NCBI GenBank assembly: GCA_949840775.1
Contig: CATKXO010000009.1
Span: 1-64,000, forward strand
Direction: 5' to 3'
Length of the DNA stretch: 64,000 nucleotides
Origin: an uncultured bacterium
GTDB taxonomy: Bacteria > Bacillota > Clostridia > Oscillospirales > Oscillospiraceae
How positions within the stretch are numbered: the stretch's first letter is position 1; each line of letters opens with the position of its first letter. The position numbers and the translations under genes are program-made. Below, one piece after another: positions 49,507 through 58,009 of this stretch. The notes under the pieces were generated by a model. The model ran no database searches. It was not told the origin of the DNA and saw nothing but the letters and a program-made list of their open reading frames with translations.

Positions 49507-49545
49507 GCACCCAGGCGGCTGTTCAGGCTGCCTGGGTGCTTTTTT
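49507..49545 (+). terminator. Rho-independent terminator
   Basis: A 10-bp stem GCACCCAGGC/GCCTGGGTGC and six T, ending just before the converging M15 peptidase gene. Confidence 0.92.
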
Positions 49546-49550
49546 AACGC

Positions 49551-50966
49551 TTATTCGCCGAGGGCGGCGGCAAAGCCGGGCGCTCTGCTGAAGGAGTCCG
49601 TCCCCACCTGGAACTCTCCGGATATGTTGGCCTTTTTGGCGGTATTCCAGGAGGAAATATCGTTGAAGTGCCACCACTCGGAGGCCAGCGGCTCCATGCC
49701 GGCCGCCACAAAAATATTTTGGAGCGTCTGCGCGCCCTCCGTCCAGTATTCGCTGTACTGAATGCTCCCCTTGGACAGGTCCGATTTCCAGGCATTGGAC
49801 GTGTAAGGCGGCGTAGGTTTGTTGAAGGTCCCTGACAGGTAGGACAGCTCGTGCATGGGCGTGGGCATCCAGGCGCTGGTGTTGTCCGGAAGGCCGTGGC
49901 GGGAGCGCTGGGCGGAGGAGAATTGGATTCCTTCCGAGTCGCCGGTCAGGATGGCCCCGTAGGAGTATTCGGAAAACTGGGCGGGGATGGAGGCGGTGTT
50001 TCCGTGGAAGGAATGCTCCTCCCAGCGGGACACCTGAGCCAGGCTGACATCTACCGCGGAGCCCATCTGGTGGCTGGAAATGCCGGTATTGATATAGTAA
50101 GCGATGTTAAAGCCGTTTTTGCGGATGGATGCGCTGGTGTCCCTGTTCTGCCGGGACAGCTGCTGGAGGGCTTCGGCAACCAGCGCCTGGGTCTCATAGG
50201 GCCGGAAGCCCTCGTAGAGGACGATGGAGAGGTTTTGTGCCTTGGCTGTTTTCTGGGCCTCCATGATCTTCTGGGCCATCCGGTACTGGACCGGCATGAT
50301 GAACTCCTCCCGTTCCAGCTTTTCATTATAGACCCTGGACTCGTACAGGACCTGCCCGGTGATTCCCTCCAGGTCCATGCCCAGGTTCTTCATCAGGGAG
50401 CTCTCCGCATTGCTGTTCCTGTAGATGATGGATGGAATCAGGTCCGGAAGGTTGACCATGATATAGTCCTTGTCCACCCAACCCATGCGCTCGTCCCCAA
50501 AGAGGGCCAGAACCCGGGTTTCACCCTCCTTAAGGATGGTGAAGGGGAGGCCGGCGGCTGCGATTGAGCTGGAAGAAGCGCCAGACTCCTCCGGGTGGAT
50601 TTTCAGGTTTACCATAATCATGCCGTGGGGCCCCTGAATGGGGAGCTCAAAGCCGCTGGTGTTTTCTACCACCGTCTGGGGTTCCTGGGGGGGAGCGGGG
50701 GGCGGCTCGGGTTCCGGTTTGCTGGGGGGCTCGATGTTGGGCCGGTCCGGTTTTACCGGCTCTGTCTGCTGGGGGACAGAGGCGTCGGAGGTCTGCCGTT
50801 TTGCCTCCCATAGCTGGGGTATGGCCCCGATGAGCCTTGCCGCCAGAAAGCCGGCCAGGAGCAGGGCAATAAAAGCTGCCAGCCACAATAAGTACCGGGG
50901 CCTTCGCCGTCCCCGGTATCGGGCGCCTTGATACCGCACGCTGCGACGACGCATATTGATCACCAT
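49551..50966 (-). CDS. Membrane-anchored M15 D-Ala-D-Ala peptidase (VanX/VanY-like)
   Basis: A 471-aa protein: Arg-rich cytoplasmic N-terminus, one membrane helix (~26-48), a Pro/Glu-rich spacer (~65-100), an SH3-like region (~105-175) and an M15 peptidase domain (~200-440). Zinc motifs are SSHQMGSAVDVSL (HxxGxAxD) and SEWWHFND (ExxWH), as in D-Ala-D-Ala dipeptidases and carboxypeptidases. In this setting it trims wall stem peptides; vancomycin resistance is unlikely without vanHA. ATG 50966 overlaps the previous stop; ATG 50954 is an alternative. Confidence 0.87.
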   Translation of the reverse strand: MVINMRRRSVRYQGARYRGRRRPRYLLWLAAFIALLLAGFLAARLIGAIPQLWEAKRQTSDASVPQQTEPVKPDRPNIEPPSKPEPEPPPAPPQEPQTVVENTSGFELPIQGPHGMIMVNLKIHPEESGASSSSIAAAGLPFTILKEGETRVLALFGDERMGWVDKDYIMVNLPDLIPSIIYRNSNAESSLMKNLGMDLEGITGQVLYESRVYNEKLEREEFIMPVQYRMAQKIMEAQKTAKAQNLSIVLYEGFRPYETQALVAEALQQLSRQNRDTSASIRKNGFNIAYYINTGISSHQMGSAVDVSLAQVSRWEEHSFHGNTASIPAQFSEYSYGAILTGDSEGIQFSSAQRSRHGLPDNTSAWMPTPMHELSYLSGTFNKPTPPYTSNAWKSDLSKGSIQYSEYWTEGAQTLQNIFVAAGMEPLASEWWHFNDISSWNTAKKANISGEFQVGTDSFSRAPGFAAALGE

Positions 50967-51181
50967 TCCCGTTTGATTTCGGATTCCTCCACGTGATACC
51001 GGCTCAGAAATTCCTGAAGGTCCCGGCTGTCACGCAGGAGCATCAGCTCCTCAAATTTTCCGCTGACAGGGTCCTTGAAGCCTGCAACCTGTTCTCCTGT
51101 GCAGATACTGGAACGGATCACGGGGATTTTACCGTCTCTGTTGTAGGGGACGGTTCTCTCTTTTTTTCGTCTGCCAAACAT
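50960..51181 (-). CDS. Conserved 73-aa small protein
   Basis: A soluble protein: MFGRRKKERTVPYNRDGKIP, VIRSSICTGEQVAGFKD, KFEELMLLRDSRDLQEFLSR. Start ATG 51181 has AGGAGAAGC 4 nt upstream; longer starts lack RBS. It overlaps the M15 gene by 7 bases. Proteins of this size with ICTGEQVAGFKD are widespread in Clostridia; I know no demonstrated function. The basic start and acidic end may suit a small regulator or adaptor. Confidence 0.75.
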   Translation of the reverse strand: MFGRRKKERTVPYNRDGKIPVIRSSICTGEQVAGFKDPVSGKFEELMLLRDSRDLQEFLSRYHVEESEIKREW

Positions 51182-51364
51182 AATTGCTTCTCCTGTTGCA
51201 GTAAAGAATCTGCCGGCTCCGGTGCGGCACAGCCGTATTATACCATAGCCGGGCCCTGATTTCCATATGGATTTGAGGGTCCTGTTGAAATATTTTCCAG
51301 GCCGGGCCTGTCCCAATCCGCCGGAGGAAAGGCGGCAGAGCGCCCTTCAAATCCGGAGCGGCTG

Positions 51365-52198
51365 TCATTCCAGCAGCCGCACAGAGATCATGGAGGCCGC
51401 ATTTTTTTCCACTGCGTTGAGGATAAACCCGGCCAAATCGCAGGCATAGAAATTTCCGGTTGTTTTCAGCCCCTGTTCAAGGATACAGCGGTTGAGGACG
51501 GCATACCCCTCCGAGATGTCCCAGCGGCCCCGGCAGCAGAGATACAGATACTTCCCAGCGGGCTTCTCCATATAATAGGGTAAGTCCGCTTTTTCTTTGA
51601 TCCGGGTGTAGAGATGGCTGATGGCTCCCGGCCCGCCCTGTTGCTCCGCCTGGTGGATGGCGCCCAGCTGAAAATCGGTCTGTATCCCATACTGGCCGCA
51701 CAGTGTTTGGCACCGCTCCAGGACAAGGATCAGCATTTCATCCTCATTGGACGCGGAAGACATCAGTCCCTCCAGCTCCCCAACGGGGAGGGCCAGCAGG
51801 TGTTCCCTCTGAAACCAGGCGGTTTGGGGGACCATGTCCGGGCCCGGGCCAAACTCCAGATTGCGCAGGGCTCCGGACAGTACAAAGTCCATGTGCTCCA
51901 GCTTTTGCCGCTCCGCCTCCAGCCGGTTCTTCTGTTCCCGCAGCAGTTCTATGGTTGCAGAAGTGTCCTGTCCCCGCAGGCAGCGGCGGATTTCCTCCAG
52001 GGGGGTGCCTGTCTGGCGGAAGATGGAGATGGCGTAAAAATCGTAGAACTGCTCCACGTCGTAGTAAAAGTAGCTGTTGCTTCCCTGGTGGGCAGGCAGC
52101 AGCAGTCCCACGTTCTTGTAGTGGCGCAGCGTCTCCTTGGTGGTGCCGCATAAAGCCGCAAAGGCGCCGGAGGTCAGCCACCCCTTTTTCTGCTCCAT
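51365..52198 (-). CDS. MerR family regulator with GyrI-like effector domain
   Basis: A 277-aa BmrR/Mta-type activator. The winged-helix DNA-binding domain is at ~6-75 (SGAFAALCGTTKETLRHYKN, VGLLLPAHQGSNSYFYYD), a dimerising coiled coil at ~78-110, and a GyrI-like ligand domain at ~118-277 (ALPVGELEGLMSS and KPAGKYLYLCCRGRWD). Such proteins sense hydrophobic or cationic drugs or stress. RBS AAAGAGGAACTGTT. It is divergent from the hybrid kinase operon; the long inverted repeat at 52283-52319 may be its operator. Confidence 0.88.
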   Translation of the reverse strand: MEQKKGWLTSGAFAALCGTTKETLRHYKNVGLLLPAHQGSNSYFYYDVEQFYDFYAISIFRQTGTPLEEIRRCLRGQDTSATIELLREQKNRLEAERQKLEHMDFVLSGALRNLEFGPGPDMVPQTAWFQREHLLALPVGELEGLMSSASNEDEMLILVLERCQTLCGQYGIQTDFQLGAIHQAEQQGGPGAISHLYTRIKEKADLPYYMEKPAGKYLYLCCRGRWDISEGYAVLNRCILEQGLKTTGNFYACDLAGFILNAVEKNAASMISVRLLE

Positions 52199-52282
52199 AA
52201 CAGTTCCTCTTTCTATTTCTCGGCCCCAAATGCCCTTGTGATTCCCGCCCCTGGGGGGCAGGAACGTGAAGGAAGAAGGATT

Positions 52283-52319
52283 GGGATATCGTTAAAACAC
52301 TTATTATTTATGATATCCC
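52283..52319. promoter_or_regulatory. Widely spaced inverted repeat GGGATATC/GATATCCC
   Basis: 8-bp arms 21 bp apart, in the MerR gene upstream region. MerR proteins bind dyads lying in long promoter spacers, so this could be the autoregulatory site. Clear -35/-10 boxes on the minus strand were not found. Confidence 0.4.
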
Positions 52320-52393
52320 CTGTTGGGCGTGATTGCAAGCCAAAGGGACAAAAAAGAATCAAAGCAGACAGAACAAGCCAGGCGATGTTGTAG

Positions 52394-52422
52394 TTGAAAA
52401 CGGGAAAAAAATATGCTACTAT
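52394..52422 (+). promoter_or_regulatory. Promoter of the hybrid kinase operon
   Basis: TTGAAA, 17-bp spacer, TACTAT. It leaves a ~95-nt leader with GC-rich pairing segments. The rest of the 324-bp MerR/kinase gap holds only the inverted repeat. Confidence 0.7.
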
Positions 52423-52522
52423 AGCCCTGGTAACAGCAAGGTTAGGCGCCGGCCGCCGGGGAGGCTGAAGGGTCTTTTAGCAGACCGGCTGCGGCAGCTG
52501 GTTTTCAGGATGGGGATTGTGA

Positions 52523-54718
52523 ATGAAAGAACAGGCAGCAAAGCAGGAAAAGCGAAAGGACAAATCCTTGTTTCTTTCTATCATACTGGTCTTCTGCATT
52601 TTGGGTACGATCGTTTACACTGTTTCACAGAAAATTTCCCAGGAGATGTCCTCGTCGGCGATTCAGAATTTGAGCGAAAGCCTGGACCTGATTCAGTGTA
52701 CCATCGAGGCGATTCTGAGGAATGAGGCGGAGTTCCAGACGCTGATCGCCCAGGAGATTGCCCGGACGGAGGACCCGGAGGAATACATCTGCGTCTATGA
52801 GAGGAACCAGACCATTGTCCGGATGTCCTTTATCCTGTCCGGAAAGACGGAGGGCCTTTCCAACACGGGGGAGCCGTTTACCGAGGAGGGACTGGATTTT
52901 TCAGCGGGGGGAACGGTAAACGGGCTGCCGGTCTCCCAGTCCTACCTGAACTATATGGGCACATGGGCCTACACCATCAAGTGTCCGGTGGAGCGGGAGG
53001 GGAAAGAAATCGGAACCCTTTACATCGAGTATGTGTATGATACGATTGACCGCTCCCTGCCGAGAGACGGCTTTTATAACAAGCAGGCGTCGCTGTATAT
53101 CATGGATGCGGAGAGCGAGCGGTTTGTCCTGAAGCCCAAGGGGATGGGGATGCGCAGTGCGGGCCACCTGAATCTGGACGATTTCTATCGGGCCAACAAC
53201 ATCCAGGACCCGGCAATCCGGGAGGAGGTGGCGGCCTGCCTGGAGGAGGGGCGGAATATCCTGTTTTATCACGACGTACGGGATGTGCAGGCCCTGAATT
53301 ACATGTGGCCCATCAACGATGGGACCATCTTTATGGTGGGCTATGTGCCCGTTGAGGCGATCCAGCAGGAGGGGCGGACGGTCAATCAGAACATTGTCAT
53401 TGTGGTGGTCACTATGCTGTCTGCGTTTTTCCTGTGTATCCTGCTGTACTACCTCAACTGGAGGCAGCAGGACAAGGTCCGCAGGGAGCGGGAGGAGGAG
53501 CGCAGAGTCCACAGCCAGCAGCTGGCGGAGGCCCTCCAGGCCGCACAGGTTGCCAGCGAGTCGAAAACCACCTTCCTGTCCAATATGTCCCACGATATCC
53601 GCACGCCGATGAACGCGGTGCTGGGCTTTACGACCCTGTTGAACAGAGACGCGGAGGACCCGGCCAAGGTCCGGGAGTACACCGGTAAGATTATGGCCTC
53701 CGGACAGCACCTGCTCAGTTTGATTAACGACATCCTGGATGTCTCCAAGATCGAGAGCGGGAAGGTTGTGCTCAACTATGAGGAGTTTTCCCTCAGCAGC
53801 GCGGCCGCGGCGGTATGTGCGATTATCCAGCCCATGGCTGAGGCCAAGGGGCAGACCTTCCAGGCGGAGGTGACCGGTGTCCGCAACGACTGCCTGGTGG
53901 GAGACGAAACCCGGATTAACCAGGTGCTCATCAACCTGCTCTCCAACGCCATGAAGTACACGCCGGAGGGCGGACATATCTGGCTCCGGATTACGGGGCT
54001 CAAGCAGCGGTCCGGCCAATATGAGCACATCCGGATCGAGGTGGAGGACGACGGCTATGGCATGACGCCGGAGTACCTGAAAATCATCTTCGACGCCTTT
54101 ACCCGGGCGGAGAACAGTACGACCAACAAGGTACAGGGCACCGGATTGGGCATGGCCATCACCAAGAGCATCGTGGAGCTCATGGGGGGCAGTATTGAGG
54201 TGTTCAGCCAGGTAGACCAGGGTTCCCTGTTCCGGGTGGATATTGAACTGCGCATTGCAGAGCAGCAGACGAAGGCGCCCCAGCCGGTCTCCGCCCCGGA
54301 GACCGGGGAGGAGTACAGCCTGGAGGGGCTGCGCTTCCTGGTTGCGGAGGACAACGAGATCAATGCCGAGATTTTGCAGGAGCTTCTTGGCATGGAGGGG
54401 GCCTCCTGCGAAATTGCGGCCGACGGGCGGCTGGCGGTGGAGCGCTTCCGGCGCTCGGAGCCCGGCGAGTTCGACGCTGTCCTGATGGATGTTCAGATGC
54501 CGGTGATGAACGGGCACGACGCTGCAAGGGCCATCCGGGAGCTGGAGCGGGAAAAAGGGGGAAGGATTCCCATCATCGCCATGACGGCAAACGCATTTGC
54601 GGAGGACGAGAAGGCGGCGCTGGACGCCGGTATGGACGCCCATGTGGCAAAGCCCCTGGATGTCAGGCTGCTGAAAAGGGTGATCCGCAAGCATATCGAA
54701 AGGAGAGACGCGAGATGA
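52523..54718 (+). CDS. Hybrid sensor histidine kinase with receiver domain
   Basis: A 731-aa membrane sensor. Helix 1 (~16-36), an extracytoplasmic sensor of ~250 residues (PAS-like/dCache-like), helix 2 (~289-312), a coiled-coil, HisKA with phospho-acceptor H357 (SNMSHDIRTPMNAVLGF), HATPase_c (NLLSNAMKYTPEGG, VEDDGYGMTPEYL, GTGLGMAITKSI) and a C-terminal receiver with D656 (AVLMDVQMPVMNGHDAARAI). It has no HPt or output domain, and no response regulator is nearby. RBS is weak (GGATGGGG). Its stop overlaps the downstream lipoprotein gene. Confidence 0.92.
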   Translation: MKEQAAKQEKRKDKSLFLSIILVFCILGTIVYTVSQKISQEMSSSAIQNLSESLDLIQCTIEAILRNEAEFQTLIAQEIARTEDPEEYICVYERNQTIVRMSFILSGKTEGLSNTGEPFTEEGLDFSAGGTVNGLPVSQSYLNYMGTWAYTIKCPVEREGKEIGTLYIEYVYDTIDRSLPRDGFYNKQASLYIMDAESERFVLKPKGMGMRSAGHLNLDDFYRANNIQDPAIREEVAACLEEGRNILFYHDVRDVQALNYMWPINDGTIFMVGYVPVEAIQQEGRTVNQNIVIVVVTMLSAFFLCILLYYLNWRQQDKVRREREEERRVHSQQLAEALQAAQVASESKTTFLSNMSHDIRTPMNAVLGFTTLLNRDAEDPAKVREYTGKIMASGQHLLSLINDILDVSKIESGKVVLNYEEFSLSSAAAAVCAIIQPMAEAKGQTFQAEVTGVRNDCLVGDETRINQVLINLLSNAMKYTPEGGHIWLRITGLKQRSGQYEHIRIEVEDDGYGMTPEYLKIIFDAFTRAENSTTNKVQGTGLGMAITKSIVELMGGSIEVFSQVDQGSLFRVDIELRIAEQQTKAPQPVSAPETGEEYSLEGLRFLVAEDNEINAEILQELLGMEGASCEIAADGRLAVERFRRSEPGEFDAVLMDVQMPVMNGHDAARAIRELEREKGGRIPIIAMTANAFAEDEKAALDAGMDAHVAKPLDVRLLKRVIRKHIERRDAR

Positions 54719-56028
54719 AGCAGTGCAGCAAGAGGGGGGTCCGGCGCTGGGCAGCAGCCTGCCTGGCGGCGCTGATGGTCCTGGCGCTGGCATCCTGCGG
54801 CGGCGGGGAGCCCCCCACAAACCTGGTTACGTCAGACAAGGAGGAGGGGCGGGATGTCAACCTGTTCAGCCCCATGGAGAAGACCGACCCCAACGCGGAG
54901 AACGTGGCCCGGACCGCCTCGGACCTGACGGTAGCCATGGCGGAGGAAAAGCTGGGAGTCACGGTGGCCTATCGGACCTATACGGCGGAGACCTATCAGG
55001 ACAGGACCTATGACGACGTTGCCCTGGACCGGGCCCGGAGCAATATGGACGACCTGTATCTGCTCAACCCGGATACGATTATGACGCTGGGCTTGGAGGG
55101 CAAGCTGGCCGACCTGTCCGGGCTGGACAGCGCAAAAAATCTGCGGGACATCATCTTCACTGCCAATGTGGTGGATGGCAAGCTGGTGGCCATTCCCCAG
55201 GAGGTGGTGGCCTACGGCCTGTTCGTCAATGTGGACATGTTCAAGCAGTACGGCCTGGAGCTGCCCAACACCCCGGAGGAGTTTTTGGAGTGCTGCCGGG
55301 TGTTCAAGGAGAATGGGATCAGCACCCCCATCGGGGCCAACCGCTGGTGGCTGGAGACCTTCGTCTTTGCCCAGGCCTACGCCGGCCTGTATAACGGCGG
55401 GAACACGGAGGAGGAGATTGCGGCCCTCAACAGCGGCGAGGCCAAATACAGCGACTATATGCGTCCCGGATTTGAGTTCCTTCAAACCCTGATTGATGAG
55501 GGCTATGTCGATGCGGAGAAGGCCCTGGTCAGCGAGGCCATTGAGGCGGAGGGGCCGGACTTCCTGGCCCAGAGGACCCCCATTGTCATGGCTTACTGGG
55601 GGGCGGCCAACTCCGAGACCGCATACGCCAAGACGGACTTTGAGATGCAGGTCATCGGCTTCCCCAGCAGCTGGGGCCAGATGCCGGTGATGCCCATGAC
55701 CGGCTGGGGCGTGGGCGCCCAGGCGGAGCATCTGGAGGACGCCATGAAGGTCATCGACGTAATCACCTCCGACGAGGCCCTCCGCCTTTATTCCGAGCAC
55801 AACCGGGTCATTTCCCCCTCAAAAAACGTGAAGGTGGACTGCGTCCCCGCCCTGCGTCCCCTCAACGACCGGATTGAGGAGGGCGTTTACGTGCTGGGCT
55901 CCAACGCGGGAATGAAGGTGGAGCAGTGGGGCAACACCTGCCAGATTGTGCAGAAGCTGTTGGGCGGTGCGACGGTGGACGAGTGCATGGCCGCCTTTGA
56001 CGAGCTGCAGGCGGATACGCTGGGCTGA
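54715..56028 (+). CDS. Extracellular solute-binding lipoprotein (family 1)
   Basis: A 437-aa type-1 sugar/oligosaccharide-type binding protein. Signal peptide with lipobox ALASC (Cys 28), then the two-lobed domain (NMDDLYLLNPDTIMTLGLEG, LVAIPQEVVAYGLFVNVDMF, GFPSSWGQMPVMPMTGWGVG). No permease or ATPase is nearby, and the start overlaps the hybrid kinase stop (ATGA). The arrangement suggests it is a ligand receptor for the kinase rather than a transport component, as known for some periplasmic binding-protein-coupled kinases. Ligand unknown. Confidence 0.85.
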   Translation: MKQCSKRGVRRWAAACLAALMVLALASCGGGEPPTNLVTSDKEEGRDVNLFSPMEKTDPNAENVARTASDLTVAMAEEKLGVTVAYRTYTAETYQDRTYDDVALDRARSNMDDLYLLNPDTIMTLGLEGKLADLSGLDSAKNLRDIIFTANVVDGKLVAIPQEVVAYGLFVNVDMFKQYGLELPNTPEEFLECCRVFKENGISTPIGANRWWLETFVFAQAYAGLYNGGNTEEEIAALNSGEAKYSDYMRPGFEFLQTLIDEGYVDAEKALVSEAIEAEGPDFLAQRTPIVMAYWGAANSETAYAKTDFEMQVIGFPSSWGQMPVMPMTGWGVGAQAEHLEDAMKVIDVITSDEALRLYSEHNRVISPSKNVKVDCVPALRPLNDRIEEGVYVLGSNAGMKVEQWGNTCQIVQKLLGGATVDECMAAFDELQADTLG

Positions 56029-56056
56029 ACAGATGAGAACGAAGGAGGCGCTCCCT

Positions 56057-56815
56057 GTGAATATGCCGCTTATTGAGGGCTGTGTGGACTCCTATGCCTC
56101 CTGTGCCGCCGCCTGCCGGGCGGGCGCGGACAGGCTGGAGCTGTGCGCCAACCTGTCCATCGGCGGGACGACCCCCTCTCTCAGCCTGTTCCGGCAGGTA
56201 CGGCGGGACTTTTCGGTGCCGGTCAACGTCCTGATCCGTCCCCGCTTCGGCGATTTCCTCTACTCCCGGCAGGAGCTGGAGGAGATGGGGGAGGACATCC
56301 GCCGGTTTCGGGAGCTGGGGGCCGGCGGCGTGGTGATTGGCGCCCTCACACCGGAGGGGGCGCTGGACGGGGAGGCCCTTGCCTCTTTGATGGACTGCGC
56401 CGGGGGGCTGCCCGTTACCCTTCACCGGGCCTTTGACATGACCCGGGACCCGGTGGCCGCACTGGAGGAGGCGGTCCGCCTTGGATTTCGTACCATCCTG
56501 ACCTCCGGCCAGGCCCGAAGCGCGGCGGAGGGGAAGGAGGTCCTGCGGCAGCTGTTCTGTCAGGCCCAGGGGCGGATCAGTATTATGGCGGGCTGCGGCG
56601 TTAAGAAGGAGAATATTTTGGAGCTTTACCGGCACACCGGCATCCGGGTGTTCCACACCACCGGACGGAGGGGGCCTGTAGACAGCGGGATGCGCTACCG
56701 GAAGGAGGGCGTCTCCATGGGACTGCCCTCCCTGTCGGAGTATGAGCTCTGGCGGACGGACGAGGAGGAGTTCCGGGCCTGCGCGGAGATTGTCCACGCC
56801 CTGGGCCGAACATGA
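56057..56815 (+). CDS. cutC: CutC family protein
   Basis: A 252-aa TIM-barrel protein: LIEGCVDSYASCAAACRAGA, DRLELCANLSIGGTTPS, VNVLIRPRFGDFLYS, LPVTLHRAFDMTRDP and ILTSGQARSAAEG are the family's conserved blocks. CutC was first linked with copper homeostasis, but the true reaction is unclear. GTG 56057 is chosen (MNMPLIEG), 8 nt after AAGGAGG. It is 28 bp after the binding-protein gene, so probably in the same operon, although nothing in its family explains this. Confidence 0.9.
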   Translation: MNMPLIEGCVDSYASCAAACRAGADRLELCANLSIGGTTPSLSLFRQVRRDFSVPVNVLIRPRFGDFLYSRQELEEMGEDIRRFRELGAGGVVIGALTPEGALDGEALASLMDCAGGLPVTLHRAFDMTRDPVAALEEAVRLGFRTILTSGQARSAAEGKEVLRQLFCQAQGRISIMAGCGVKKENILELYRHTGIRVFHTTGRRGPVDSGMRYRKEGVSMGLPSLSEYELWRTDEEEFRACAEIVHALGRT

Positions 56816-56944
56816 CGGGGCCTGGAGGCAGGTCCTGCCAAAATCGTGGTAATCATTCTGCCGTTTCATGAATTTTCAGCAATTTTCTTAAAAATTCATG
56901 ATTTCGTCACACATATTCGTCATAATGGTCCCGAGGTGATGATT

Positions 56945-57268
56945 GTGACATTCAGTGATAGGCTCCGGCAGCTGCGGCAGGAGAAAAAAATGACCCAGGC
57001 GGTCCTGGGCCGCGCCATCGACGTATCCCCACGGATGATCAGCTTCTATGAGAGCGGGAACCACTTTCCGCGGGATGAGATTATCCTCAAACGGATTGCC
57101 GGCCTGTTTGATGTGAGCATTGATTATCTTCTGGGCTATTCTGACCTGCGGGAGGAAGCCTCACTGAAGAAGCTGTGTGTCACCTACCGGAGCCTGCCTG
57201 GCCCGGCCCGCAGGACGGCCATGGATTTTATGGAATTTCTTGCAGCAAAGGATTCTGCCAGCGACTGA
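56945..57268 (+). CDS. XRE family transcriptional regulator
   Basis: A 107-aa protein: Cro/CI HTH at ~5-62 (LRQLRQEKKMTQAVLGRAID, SPRMISFYESGNHFPRDE, DYLLGYSD), then a helical tail of ~40 residues. GTG 56945 is preferred because GAGGTG ends 6 nt before it, while ATG 56939 touches that RBS. Two direct TTCGTCA copies (56912-56931 region) lie upstream and could be its operator. It is followed by its own terminator. Confidence 0.85.
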   Translation: MTFSDRLRQLRQEKKMTQAVLGRAIDVSPRMISFYESGNHFPRDEIILKRIAGLFDVSIDYLLGYSDLREEASLKKLCVTYRSLPGPARRTAMDFMEFLAAKDSASD

Positions 57269-57273
57269 AAATG

Positions 57274-57298
57274 CCCCACCGGTCTCCCGGTGGGGTTT
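57274..57298. terminator. Bidirectional terminator
   Basis: A 9-bp stem CCCCACCGG/CCGGTGGGG, loop TCTC; TTTCG on plus and TTTTC on minus. Confidence 0.85.
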
Positions 57299-57305
57299 CG
57301 TTCGC

Positions 57306-57461
57306 TCATTTTTCCCGGCACAGCAGTTCAAAGACGGCTCCGTCCGCCATGGTGACGGTGAGCAGATTGTGTCTGTCGTCCACGGTGATGTCGGCCAGGT
57401 CCAGCTCGTCGCTCTCGTTCAGAATATCGAACAGCTTGTCCTTGAAATAATTTAGGTCCAT
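57306..57461 (-). CDS. Conserved 51-aa acidic protein (copy 2 of 2)
   Basis: Paralogue of the protein at 2942-3097, with identical length and the same first twelve residues (MDLNYFKDKLFD) and ending FELLCREK. ATG 57461 has AAGGAGGATTTATT. It too is divergent from a small XRE gene, now at 57552, and has an upstream promoter with TTGCAT-17-TATAAT. Conservation of both ends and of the acidic middle with synonymous and conservative changes says it is translated and selected. Function unknown. Confidence 0.82.
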   Translation of the reverse strand: MDLNYFKDKLFDILNESDELDLADITVDDRHNLLTVTMADGAVFELLCREK

Positions 57462-57503
57462 AATAAATCCTCCTTCCGGTATAGGGCGCATACGCACAAG
57501 GAA

Positions 57504-57532
57504 ATTATAAACTACTACCAATTAAAATGCAA
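57504..57532 (-). promoter_or_regulatory. Promoter of 51-aa protein copy 2
   Basis: Minus-strand TTGCAT (57532-57527), 17-bp spacer, TATAAT (57509-57504). The spacer carries GGTAGTAGT, partly repeated near the divergent start. Confidence 0.8.
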
Positions 57533-57551
57533 GAAGAAGGTGGTAGTGCGT

Positions 57552-57761
57552 ATGATAAAATATGACCGCTTATGGTCTACCTTAAAGGAAAAAGGTATCA
57601 GTCAATATAGACTGATTGAGGATTACGGAGTCGATACAGCTCAGCTTCACCGGCTGAGGCATAACATGGTCATTAAGACGATTACGATTGACAACCTCTG
57701 CCGGATATTAGACTGCCGGGTTGAGGATATCATGGAATATATTCCGGACGGCAAAGAGTAA
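57552..57761 (+). CDS. XRE family regulator (short HTH)
   Basis: A 69-aa helix-turn-helix protein of the YozG-like/HTH_26 type: MIKYDRLWSTLKEKGISQYR, HRLRHNMVIKTITIDNLCR, ILDCRVEDIMEYIPD. ATG 57552 has AAGGTGG 7 nt before and gives the usual MIKYDRLW start; GTG 57540 also is in frame. Only 90 bp separate it from the divergent 51-aa protein gene, mirroring the module at 3 kb, but the two XRE proteins are of different subfamilies. Confidence 0.85.
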   Translation: MIKYDRLWSTLKEKGISQYRLIEDYGVDTAQLHRLRHNMVIKTITIDNLCRILDCRVEDIMEYIPDGKE

Positions 57762-57803
57762 GAGGCGTTTCCAAGGGTAAAACTTTTGGAGGCGCTCTTT
57801 TTA
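57761..57803 (+). terminator. Terminator after the XRE gene
   Basis: Imperfect stem with AGAGGCG-TTTCCAA and TTTTGGA-CGCTCT arms, ended by TTTTTAT. The remaining gap to gdhA (57804-58009) holds a small CGTCA/TGACG dyad (57829) and a weak promoter (TTGACT 57914, 17 bp, TAAGGT). Confidence 0.65.
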
Positions 57804-58009
57804 TGCGGACGGGGATCAGAAAAAATTCCACGTCAAAATGACGAAAGTATTTCCACGGCGCACTAATACTTTAATGAATTAAACAAACTTGCAAAATGCA
57901 GGAGATAAAAGCTTGACTTGCAAAAAGCGGCGTGGTAAGGTGGTAATGTCCACATTGGAAGTGTGGAGGGAGAAGGATTTGACAAATTATCTTTCGGGAG
58001 GAAACAAAT

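Noticed and set aside
49551..50966. Vancomycin-resistance VanX/VanY gene
   Set aside because: Only the M15 peptidase is present; no vanH, vanA-type ligase or VanRS. The Ddl at 33681 has the Tyr loop of normal D-Ala ligases.
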